Shown here: positions 5,924 to 10,966 of the stretch, piece by piece
Numbering within the stretch: position 1 is the first letter of the stretch
How the letters are laid out: each line of letters starts with the position of its first letter
Source: Acidimicrobiaceae bacterium
GTDB taxonomy: Bacteria > Actinomycetota > Acidimicrobiia > Acidimicrobiales > RAAP-2
Length of the DNA: 10,992 nt
Direction: 5' to 3'
NCBI GenBank assembly: GCA_003135595.1
Contig: PLCI01000099.1
Location: forward strand, 568-11,559
Position numbers and translations under genes: made by a program
Notes under the pieces: generated by a model
Told to the model about the DNA's origin: nothing
Database searches by the model: none
The model's input: only the letters and a program-made list of their open reading frames with translations

Positions 5924-6744
5924 TACGAGACGCTCGACGGCGCTGACTTGCGCAGCGCGATGGGCGCCGCTTCGCAGCGGTCGGTGAACGCGCAGTAGTT
6001 GCAGAGCGGACCCGGCGACGGGCGGAACTTTCCGGACGCGTGCGCACGCGAGATCGCGTGCCACACCTCGACGGTACGCCGCTCCTGCCTGCTCACCTCG
6101 GACGCGCCGATCGTGCGCTCGATCACCACGGGCGCGGCGAGGTACATGAGGCGCACCATGACGGGGCGCACGCCGAGCGCCCGCTCGCACAGCAGCGCGT
6201 AGGTCTCGACTGCGGCGAGCCGGGCACGCTCGCGCCCCGGCGCCGGGGCGCGGCCGGTCTTGTAGTCCACGACGACGAGGCCCCCCGCGTCGTTGCGGTC
6301 GAGCCGATCGATGATGCCCCGCAGGTGCACCGCACCGCCGTCTCGGGCGCTCGTGAGCGTCGTGTCGACGCGGAGCTCGACGCCGACGGCGTCCACCTTG
6401 GTCGGGTCCTCGAGGTCGAAGTACCGGCGCACGAGTGCCGCTGACTCCTCGAGGAACGAGGCACGCTTGGCGCCCTCGAGCCCCACGGCCTCGAACCCCG
6501 CGGTGCCGTCGGGCGCTGCGACCGCGGCGTCGAGCGCTCGGAGCGCCACGTCCATGGTCCGTTGGGCGGGCTCGACGGAGAACAGCCCCTCGAGGGCCGA
6601 GTGCACGAGCGTCCCCTTGAGCGTCCAGATGGTCGGCGGCTGCTCCAGGCGATCGATTGACTGGTACTGGAAGAGCCGGGGGCAGTCGGTGAAGGTCCCC
6701 ACCTTGGACGGGGAGATCGACGAGGGGAGCGGTGCGAGCGTCAC
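5923..6744 (-). CDS. RecB-type PD-(D/E)XK nuclease with probable Fe-S cluster
   Basis: 273 residues, a stand-alone nuclease domain of the RecB/AddB/Cas4 type (PDDEXK_1). Core motifs: GTLVHSALE (residues 44-52, conserved His48); Glu123 in VGVELRVD; GIIDRLDR (143-150, metal-binding Asp146); VVVDYKTG (157-164, the D-x-K motif); and AVETYALLCERAL (178-190, the Q/Y helix). Four Cys sit where Fe-S RecB nucleases have them: Cys21 in DCPRLFQY and Cys248, Cys251, Cys257 in PLCNYCAFTDRCEA. That layout closes the N- and C-terminal ends around a 4Fe-4S cluster. No helicase domain is attached and none is adjacent. The GTG at 6744 is preceded at exactly 6 nt by TACGCT with no Shine-Dalgarno, suggesting a leaderless mRNA. 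It is cotranscribed with the PAP2 gene. A role in DNA repair is inference from the family. Confidence 0.92.
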   Translation of the reverse strand: MTLAPLPSSISPSKVGTFTDCPRLFQYQSIDRLEQPPTIWTLKGTLVHSALEGLFSVEPAQRTMDVALRALDAAVAAPDGTAGFEAVGLEGAKRASFLEESAALVRRYFDLEDPTKVDAVGVELRVDTTLTSARDGGAVHLRGIIDRLDRNDAGGLVVVDYKTGRAPAPGRERARLAAVETYALLCERALGVRPVMVRLMYLAAPVVIERTIGASEVSRQERRTVEVWHAISRAHASGKFRPSPGPLCNYCAFTDRCEAAPIALRKSAPSSVS

Positions 6745-6750
6745 CAGTTG

Positions 6751-6756
6751 AGCGTA
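6751..6756 (-). promoter_or_regulatory. Probable leaderless -10 element for the RecB-like nuclease
   Basis: TACGCT on the minus strand ends 6 nt before the GTG at 6744, with no ribosome site between. It sits back to back with the plus-strand box at 6783-6788, so a 50-nt divergent region serves both genes. Confidence 0.5.
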
Positions 6757-6782
6757 GGTCCGTGGTGTGACCTGGTCTCCAC

Positions 6783-6788
6783 TAGAAC
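6783..6788 (+). promoter_or_regulatory. Possible leaderless -10 element (TAGAAC variant)
   Basis: TAGAAC ends 6 nt before the GTG at 6795. It departs from TANNNT at the last base, but the spacing matches the four other leaderless candidates. No Shine-Dalgarno is present. Confidence 0.35.
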
Positions 6789-6794
6789 GGTCAT

Positions 6795-7115
6795 GTGACG
6801 AAGCGGCGCGCGCAGACGCCCGCAGCCCCGCCGCCGGTCCGAGTCGAGCGTCGCGATCAGTGGTCGGGCGTGCGTGCCGGCGACCGCGTTGACGTGCTCG
6901 ATGAGCAGGAGCGCCGGTCCACCTGGGCCTTCGTCGCGCACGTGACCAACCTCGACTCGGGCGACTCGTGGGTGGAGGTCGTCGGGGGGCGCGCCGGTGA
7001 CCCGAGGCGACGGTCGTTTCGCCCTGAGCAGCTCTACGCGTACCGATCGATCCGCGGCGGGGTGCCGACCACGCCCCCGCTGTGCGACGCGCCGCTGCTC
7101 GACCTCTCGAGGTGA
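6795..7115 (+). CDS. Small protein of unknown function
   Basis: 106 residues; I do not recognise a named family. The first 20 residues are basic and Pro-rich (TKRRAQTPAAPPP), suggesting a disordered lead-in. The middle looks like a small beta-barrel of the SH3 kind: VRAGDRVDVLDEQ (about 26-38), STWAFVAHVTNLDSGDSWVE (42-61), then VVGG...RSFRPEQLYAY (about 62-83). Similar WAF-hydrophobic-N-[DE]-SG-W-V/I-E-V patterns occur in short actinobacterial hypothetical proteins, from memory. The GTG at 6795 is chosen because TAGAAC lies 6 nt upstream, as for other likely leaderless genes here, and because third positions are G/C-rich from this codon. Divergent from the nuclease gene and followed after 32 nt by the tRNA-Gly on the other strand. 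No signal peptide or membrane segment. Confidence 0.75.
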   Translation: MTKRRAQTPAAPPPVRVERRDQWSGVRAGDRVDVLDEQERRSTWAFVAHVTNLDSGDSWVEVVGGRAGDPRRRSFRPEQLYAYRSIRGGVPTTPPLCDAPLLDLSR

Positions 7116-7147
7116 TCGACGCGAGTCGCCGGCGTGCGCCGCACGAG

Positions 7148-7218
7148 AGCGGGTGACGGGAATCGAACCCGCATTACCAGCTTGGAAGGCTGGGACTCTG
7201 CCATTGAGCTACACCCGC
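7148..7218 (-). tRNA. tRNA-Gly, anticodon TCC
   Basis: 71-nt cloverleaf read on the minus strand. The 7-bp acceptor stem is GCGGGTG paired with CACCCGC, with discriminator T. The D-arm region is GCTCAATGGCAGAGT. The anticodon stem is CCAGC/GCTGG with loop CTTCCAA, giving TCC (reads GGA/GGG). The variable loop is short, and the T-arm is GCGGG-TTCGATT-CCCGT with one G-T pair. The 3' CCA is not encoded (the next bases are CTC) and must be added. A TAGACT -10-like box lies upstream at 7228-7233. Likely gene names are glyT/glyU-type, not decidable here. Confidence 0.97.
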
Positions 7219-7227
7219 GCGCCGACA

Positions 7228-7233
7228 AGTCTA
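7228..7233 (-). promoter_or_regulatory. Probable -10 element for tRNA-Gly
   Basis: TAGACT on the minus strand, 9 nt before the mature 5' end at 7218, consistent with a very short 5' leader removed by RNase P. It is separated by 8 bp from the divergent glbO -10 box. Confidence 0.45.
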
Positions 7234-7241
7234 CGACCCCG

Positions 7242-7247
7242 TAGTTT
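7242..7247 (+). promoter_or_regulatory. Probable leaderless -10 element for glbO
   Basis: TAGTTT ends exactly 6 nt before the GTG at 7254, and no Shine-Dalgarno is present. This is the most AT-rich stretch in the neighbourhood. It lies back to back with the tRNA-Gly -10 box. Confidence 0.5.
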
Positions 7248-7253
7248 TGGTTC

Positions 7254-7625
7254 GTGACGACGCAGACGCTCTACGAGCGCGTCGGCGGCGGACCGTTCTT
7301 CATCGCACTCGTCGAGCGCTTCTATGCAGGGGTCGCGGCCGATCCGCTGCTTCGCCCGATGTACCCCGAGGATCTCACTGACGCGCGCGAGCACCTCGCG
7401 ATGTTCCTGGCCCAGTACTGGGGAGGACCGCGCACCTACAGCGACACGCGCGGGCACCCGCGGCTTCGGATGCGCCACGCGCCATTCGTCGTCGACGATG
7501 CCGCGCGCGACGCGTGGCTCGGCCACATGGCGGTCGCTCTCGATGCGGCCGGGCTCGACCAGGACGTCCGAGACGAGCTGGACGGCTACTTCGAGATGGC
7601 AGCGAGCCAGCTTCGCAACACCTAG
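7254..7625 (+). CDS. glbO: Group II truncated haemoglobin GlbO
   Basis: 123 residues, 2-on-2 globin fold. TrHbO proteins bind O2 tightly and react with NO, peroxide and other small ligands; they are cytoplasmic or associated with the membrane. Resemblance to mycobacterial GlbO is very close, including QYWGGPRTYS and RGHPRLRMRHAPF. Haem-site residues by family alignment: proximal His75 (F8, in RMRHAPF), Tyr24 (B10, in ERFYAGV), Tyr37 (CD1, in PMYPED) and Trp88 (G8, in DAWLGHM), the set typical of group II. The GTG at 7254 follows TAGTTT at 6 nt, so the mRNA is probably leaderless. The stop codon TAG lies in a CTAG palindrome that also supplies the stop of the convergent RDD gene. Length is normal and no haem residue is missing. 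Confidence 0.96.
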   Translation: MTTQTLYERVGGGPFFIALVERFYAGVAADPLLRPMYPEDLTDAREHLAMFLAQYWGGPRTYSDTRGHPRLRMRHAPFVVDDAARDAWLGHMAVALDAAGLDQDVRDELDGYFEMAASQLRNT

Positions 7626-8608
7626 TCGTCGCGCTGGAGCCAGGGGAGCGAGGCGCCTCGCGCGTGCCAGTGGTAGACGACGCACGTGCCCGCACACAGA
7701 TCGTGCAGGGCCCGACGGTCGGCTCGCAGCTCGATGCCGATGAGCGCGACGAACCAGAACGCGATGCTGGCCGGCAGGACGAGCGTCCGGACGATCGCGG
7801 CGCGCCTCGAGATGCTCTTGCCCTCCGTCGTGGTCACCCTCGCACCCACGATCGCCATGCCGATGGTCCGGCCTGAGAGCGACCACTGCGACGAGAAGTA
7901 GAAGAAGCCCCAGACCACGATCGCGACGATCCCGACCGGACGGTGGCTGAGGATCGTGTACGAGCTGCCCCAGAAGAGACGCACGGCCGCCTGGATCCCG
8001 AGCGCGAGGAGCAAGAACAGTCCCCAGCCCGCACCGACGTCCATCGCGAGCGCCATGAGGCGCGTGACGGCTCCCGCGTACTGGCCCTCGCGGCCCTGAG
8101 CACCGCGCTTGGGCGCGGCAGTGACCAGGCTGGGCGGCCCGAGGGGGCGGCCAGCCACGCGACGCTCGCGAAAGGTCAGGTGATCGAGCAGCTCGTCGAG
8201 CGAGACGACCTGGCGGCGCAGCAGTCCGAGGAACTCGCCGAGCATCCCGCTCGTCGACTGGGCGATGATCGGGCCGAGGTCGGCACGCCGCACGAGCTCG
8301 TCGAGGTCGATGCGGTCCGCGATCGCGTCGATGTCGAGCCTGGCTGCGATCGCGTTGACGTCGATCCGGTCGGCGATGGCGTTCACGTCCAGTCGCTCGA
8401 GCACCCGGTCCACGTCGACGCGGTCCATGAGCCCGTTCGGGTCCACCCGCTCGACGGCCGCATTGACGTCGATGCGCCGCACGACGTCGTCGACGTCGAT
8501 GCGACGGACGATCTCGTTGACGTCGAGCACCTCGACGATGCGCTTCACCACCTGCTCGGCGATCGCCTGGGGGAGACGCTCGAGCGGGCTCTGCCGGCGG
8601 GGGCTCAC
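7622..8608 (-). CDS. RDD-family membrane protein with N-terminal nine-residue repeats
   Basis: 328 residues. Residues 28-117 are ten head-to-tail copies of a nine-residue unit of form [IVL]-D-[VIL]-[ND]-x-[IVL]-x-x-R (for example IDVNAIAAR, LDIDAIADR). A linker containing DELLDHLTFRERRV (about 138-151) follows, then an RDD domain. That domain has RLMALAMD (183-190, the R...D signature), helix 1 about 186-210, helix 2 about 222-240, the GRTIGMAIVGARV motif (247-259), a third helix about 273-293, and ALHD (300-303). RDD proteins are small membrane proteins of poorly defined role, some linked to ion or lipid transport. The repeat array predicts a regular extended or helical-solenoid cytoplasmic domain. 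GTG start; an in-frame TGA lies upstream of it and no clear promoter box is visible. The end overlaps the glbO end by 4 nt. Confidence 0.88.
   Translation of the reverse strand: MSPRRQSPLERLPQAIAEQVVKRIVEVLDVNEIVRRIDVDDVVRRIDVNAAVERVDPNGLMDRVDVDRVLERLDVNAIADRIDVNAIAARLDIDAIADRIDLDELVRRADLGPIIAQSTSGMLGEFLGLLRRQVVSLDELLDHLTFRERRVAGRPLGPPSLVTAAPKRGAQGREGQYAGAVTRLMALAMDVGAGWGLFLLLALGIQAAVRLFWGSSYTILSHRPVGIVAIVVWGFFYFSSQWSLSGRTIGMAIVGARVTTTEGKSISRRAAIVRTLVLPASIAFWFVALIGIELRADRRALHDLCAGTCVVYHWHARGASLPWLQRDD
8258..8527 (-). repeat. Ten tandem 27-bp coding repeats in the RDD gene
   Basis: Ten consecutive 27-bp units, each encoding nine residues with the pattern [IVL]-D-[VIL]-[ND]-x-[IVL]-x-x-R; the fourth (VDPNGLMDR) and tenth (ADLGPIIAQ) are the most degenerate. 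Nucleotide copies such as GACGTCAACGCGATC-type blocks are similar but not identical, so this is an old, protein-selected repeat rather than a recent slippage tract. Confidence 0.85.
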
Positions 8609-8721
8609 GTGGTGCGCGCGGCGGTCAGCACCGCGCCATCATGGCACCGGACCTGCGGGTCGATCGCTGGCGCATCACCCGACCTCGTGGGAGCGCACGG
8701 CTTGATCGCGCACGAGGCCGG

Positions 8722-8727
8722 TACCCT
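8722..8727 (+). promoter_or_regulatory. Probable leaderless -10 element for the four-gene operon
   Basis: TACCCT ends exactly 6 nt before the GTG at 8734, without a Shine-Dalgarno. It holds the only TA step in the 125-nt divergent gap to the RDD gene. TTGATC at 8702-8707 resembles a -35, but the 14-nt spacer is short. Confidence 0.5.
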
Positions 8728-8733
8728 TCGGGC

Positions 8734-8958
8734 GTGACCACCTACCGATGCTCGTCGTGCGGCAACCGCACGAGGTTCGACGTCGAGTCGACGACCAGAT
8801 CAAAGGCGTTCCACCACTACTCCCTGGGCGGCGAGGTGCGCGTCGAGGACGAGACCGTCCTCGAGCGCCGCGTGGCGTCGGTCACGTGCCGGTGGTGCGG
8901 CAGCGGCGCGAGCGTCGAGGCAATCGAGCAGGTCGCCGACGAGACCTCGCCGCGGTGA
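8734..8958 (+). CDS. Small CxxC zinc-ribbon protein
   Basis: 74 residues. Two Cys pairs, Cys6/Cys9 in YRCSSCGNRTRFDV and Cys52/Cys55 in VTCRWCGSG, form a classic zinc-ribbon split by a beta/loop segment (AFHHYSLGGEVRVEDE). The function is unknown; such ribbons bind nucleic acid or proteins, and the family pattern (CGNxTRFDV ... CRWCG) is familiar from conserved hypothetical proteins of actinobacteria and archaea, from memory. The GTG at 8734 is chosen because TACCCT lies 6 nt upstream and the first Cys pair follows at once; the open frame upstream lacks coding character. The stop overlaps the next start by 4 nt (GTGA), so it is translationally coupled to the thioredoxin-like gene. First gene of the plus-strand operon to 10941. 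Confidence 0.82.
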   Translation: MTTYRCSSCGNRTRFDVESTTRSKAFHHYSLGGEVRVEDETVLERRVASVTCRWCGSGASVEAIEQVADETSPR

Positions 8959-9461
8959 CCCGACGCCTCAGCAAGGAAGAGGCGGCCGCGGCGCTCGGGC
9001 GCGCCGTGCCGATCGCGTCGGAGCGCCGGGTCCGACAACCGCGATCGGTGCTGCAAGGGCTCGATCCGCTCGGTGCGGTGATCGAGGCCCGGTTGGTCGG
9101 TGCGAGCCTCGTCGTCTTCCTCTCGACGACGTGCGACGGCTGCCGGGACCTCGCTGGCCTTGTGCGCGAGGGCGTCGAAGGATTCGACGTGCTCGGTGTG
9201 CTGCGAGTCCCGACGGACGGCCTCCCTGACGACGGGATCTCGAGCTTCGTCGGCACCAAGGGCCGATGGATCCTCGGGGACGACGCGTTCGAGGCCTTCG
9301 AGGTGCGCGCGGCGCCCTTCTTCTGCATCCTCGACGCGACGGGCAGCCTCGGCGTCGAGGGCGTGGCACTGGCGGCATCCCACGTCGCGGATCACTGCGC
9401 ACGAGTGCTCGCCGGTCCGACGCCGCCCGGCGTGCTCCGACCTGTCGCCGAGGACGGGTGA
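8955..9461 (+). CDS. Thioredoxin-fold protein with CDGC motif
   Basis: 168 residues. The centre reads as a thioredoxin fold: SLVVFLSTTCDGCRDLAGLV (residues 51-70) with the redox pair Cys60/Cys63, then a helix, a second strand (DVLGVLRVP, 78-86), and the cis-proline strand AAPFFCILDATG (119-130) containing Pro121 and an extra Cys124. It resembles TlpA/MauD-type thiol-disulfide oxidoreductases, but the first 50 residues have no obvious signal peptide or N-terminal membrane helix. It is therefore either cytoplasmic or membrane-associated through a partner. The GTG at 8955 is fixed by the 4-nt overlap with the zinc-ribbon gene stop (GTGA). The CDGC dipeptide differs from the usual CGPC. Possible reductant or maturase for the two flanking Cys-rich proteins; that is inference. 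Confidence 0.8.
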   Translation: MTRRLSKEEAAAALGRAVPIASERRVRQPRSVLQGLDPLGAVIEARLVGASLVVFLSTTCDGCRDLAGLVREGVEGFDVLGVLRVPTDGLPDDGISSFVGTKGRWILGDDAFEAFEVRAAPFFCILDATGSLGVEGVALAASHVADHCARVLAGPTPPGVLRPVAEDG

Positions 9462-9516
9462 TGTCACAGGCCCGCCCCAACCTGAGGGCGTGGACGCGAG
9501 GCGAGGGGAGTCGGGC

Positions 9517-9741
9517 ATGTCGGAGCAGACGCCAGTGGACAGTGAGGCAACCGTCACGATCGACTGCGACCGCTGCGTCCTGCAGCACACGTCGGCGTGC
9601 AAGGGCTGCCTCGTCAGCTTCGTGCTCGACCGTGATCCGGGCGACGCGGTCATCATCGACGCCGACGAGGCCCGGGCGCTGCGCGTCCTGCATCGCGCGG
9701 GGCTGCTGCCGCCGTCGCGATTCGAGGCGAACGCCTCGTAG
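9517..9741 (+). CDS. 74-residue CxxC-x7-CxxC protein, unknown function
   Basis: 74 residues, starting at the ATG preceded by GGGGAG at a 7-nt spacing. Four Cys lie in a tight cluster, Cys17-x2-Cys20-x7-Cys28-x2-Cys31 (IDCDRCVLQHTSACKGCLVS). This spacing suits one Zn2+ ion or a small Fe-S centre. The remainder (SFVLDRDPGDAVIIDADEARALR...) looks like two strands and a helix. Short proteins with this look are conserved hypotheticals in actinobacteria, as far as I recall; no name or function is known to me. It lies 55 nt after the thioredoxin-like gene and 33 nt before the glycosyltransferase, all on the plus strand with no -10-like box in either gap, which supports one operon. The ATG at 9462 just after the previous stop leads into a different frame and is not used. 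Confidence 0.78.
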   Translation: MSEQTPVDSEATVTIDCDRCVLQHTSACKGCLVSFVLDRDPGDAVIIDADEARALRVLHRAGLLPPSRFEANAS

Positions 9742-9774
9742 CCCCTGGCGCCACCGTGGGCCGGGGTCCTCGAC

Positions 9775-10941
9775 GTGATCCGCACCCTGCTCGTCACCAA
9801 TGACTTCCCACCAAAGCTGGGCGGGATCCAGAGCTACCTCGCCGAGCTGTGGCTGCGGCTCGACCCGTCGTCGACGGGCGTGCTCACCGCAAGCTCGGAC
9901 GAGGGCGCCGCCGCCTATGACGAAGCCCAGCTCGCTCGTGGCCTTCGGATCGACCGCGTCGGCGCCAGGACCCTCTACCTGCCCACGCGCCGCGCGGGCG
10001 AGGCCGTCGACGAGGCGATCGAGCGATTCGCTCCCGACCTCGTGCTGTACGACCCCTGGGTGCCCCTCGCCGCGCTCGGCCGGCGCCGCGGCGTGCCCTA
10101 CGGGCTCGTGCTCCACGGCGCGGAGGTGACGATCCCCGCGAGGCTGCCCGGGCTCGGCGCGTGGTCCAGGGGCGTGCTCGCCCGTGCCTCGGTGGTCGTG
10201 AGCGCAGGGTCGTACCCCGAGGCCGAGGCCCGCCGGCTCGCGGGCTCGATGATGCCGCCGGTCGTCAGGGTGCCGCCTGGCGTCGACACGCGGCGCTTCG
10301 CGCCGCTCGACGCCGGTGCGCGCGCCTCGGCGCGCGCTCGGCTCCTGCTCCCGAGCGCGGGCCCGCTCGTCGTCTCGGTCGGCAGGCTCGTGCCGCGAAA
10401 GGGCATCGACGTGCTCATCGGCGCGTCGGCGATCTGCGCGGCGAGGGATCCCTCGCTCACGCTCGCGATCGCTGGAGCAGGGAGGGACCTACATCGCCTC
10501 CAGCGACGCGCCCGATCCGCGAGCGTGCGCTTGCACTTCCTCGGGCGAGTCTCGGAGGCTGACAAGGCGGACCTGCTGGGTGCCGCGGACGTCTTCGCCC
10601 AGCCGTGCCGATCGAGGTGGGGCGGACTCGAGCAGGAGGGCTTCGGCATCGTCTTCCTCGAGGCGGCCGCCTGCGGCGTGCCCCAGGTCGCGGGCCGCTC
10701 GGGCGGCTCCTACGAGGCTGTCGAGGCAGGCGTGACCGGGCTGGTCGTCGACGACCCGCGCGACCCGGTCGCCGTCGCGTCCGCCCTGGACACGCTGCTC
10801 GGCGATCCAGCGGCCCGCGAGCAGATGGGACAGGCGGCGCGCCGTCGAGCCGAGGCCGACTTCGACTACGACTCGCTCGCCCGCGGCCTGTCGGTCGGCC
10901 TCGAGGCCGCGGTGGGCGGCCTGCGTGCCCCCACGTCGTAG
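9775..10941 (+). CDS. GT4 glycosyltransferase, PimB/MgtB-like
   Basis: 388 residues, GT-B fold. Closest in look to actinobacterial PimB' (GDP-mannose-dependent mannosyltransferase acting on phosphatidylinositol mannosides or related glycolipids at the cytoplasmic face). N-terminal domain: LLVTNDFPPKLGGIQSYL (residues 5-22) with the glycine-rich acceptor loop, YDPWVPLAAL (92-101) and LHGAE (113-117). Linker PPGVDTRRF (167-175). C-terminal nucleotide-sugar domain: VSVGRLVPRKG (200-210) with Arg204 and Lys209, and the E-x7-E motif EGFGIVFLE (Glu288/Glu296), then AAACGVP and AGRSGGSYEAV. All catalytic positions of the family are present. The GTG at 9775 starts directly at the first strand; the ribosome site is weak (GGGGT), so coupling from upstream is likely. 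Last gene of the Cys-rich operon. Exact sugar and acceptor are inference. Confidence 0.9.
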   Translation: MIRTLLVTNDFPPKLGGIQSYLAELWLRLDPSSTGVLTASSDEGAAAYDEAQLARGLRIDRVGARTLYLPTRRAGEAVDEAIERFAPDLVLYDPWVPLAALGRRRGVPYGLVLHGAEVTIPARLPGLGAWSRGVLARASVVVSAGSYPEAEARRLAGSMMPPVVRVPPGVDTRRFAPLDAGARASARARLLLPSAGPLVVSVGRLVPRKGIDVLIGASAICAARDPSLTLAIAGAGRDLHRLQRRARSASVRLHFLGRVSEADKADLLGAADVFAQPCRSRWGGLEQEGFGIVFLEAAACGVPQVAGRSGGSYEAVEAGVTGLVVDDPRDPVAVASALDTLLGDPAAREQMGQAARRRAEADFDYDSLARGLSVGLEAAVGGLRAPTS

Positions 10942-10944
10942 GCT
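10939..10944 (+). promoter_or_regulatory. Probable -10 element for the gene at the right edge
   Basis: TAGGCT overlaps the TAG stop codon of the glycosyltransferase gene. A start about 7 nt downstream gives a leader of about 16 nt containing GGGAGA before the ATG at 10967. The same hexamer precedes the PspA-family gene. Confidence 0.4.
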
Positions 10945-10966
10945 CCTTCGCCGTGGGAGAACGTGC

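Noticed and set aside
6741..6941. A 66-codon minus-strand frame upstream of the nuclease
   Set aside because: It lies antisense to the 106-residue gene and out of frame with the nuclease; the GTG at 6744 has its own -10-like box, so no N-terminal extension is needed.
7129..7140. CGGCG-TG-CGCCG inverted repeat between the 106-residue gene and the tRNA, considered as a terminator
   Set aside because: The loop would be only 2 nt (or the stem 4 bp) and there is no T-run on either strand; too common at this GC content.
6997..7257. Peptide-like frames across the tRNA, such as VTGIEPALPAWKAGTLPLSY on the plus strand
   Set aside because: These are translations of the tRNA-Gly gene and its complement, a well-known source of false small proteins.
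8258..8527. The 27-bp periodicity considered as a CRISPR-like or minisatellite array
   Set aside because: The units are contiguous without spacers, keep reading frame, vary at synonymous and conservative positions, and encode a clean nine-residue protein repeat.
9458..9467. GTGA-TG-TCAC palindrome after the thioredoxin-like gene, considered as a CRP-type site
   Set aside because: The two half sites are 2 nt apart instead of about 6, and the GTGA includes the stop codon; no promoter box is associated with it.
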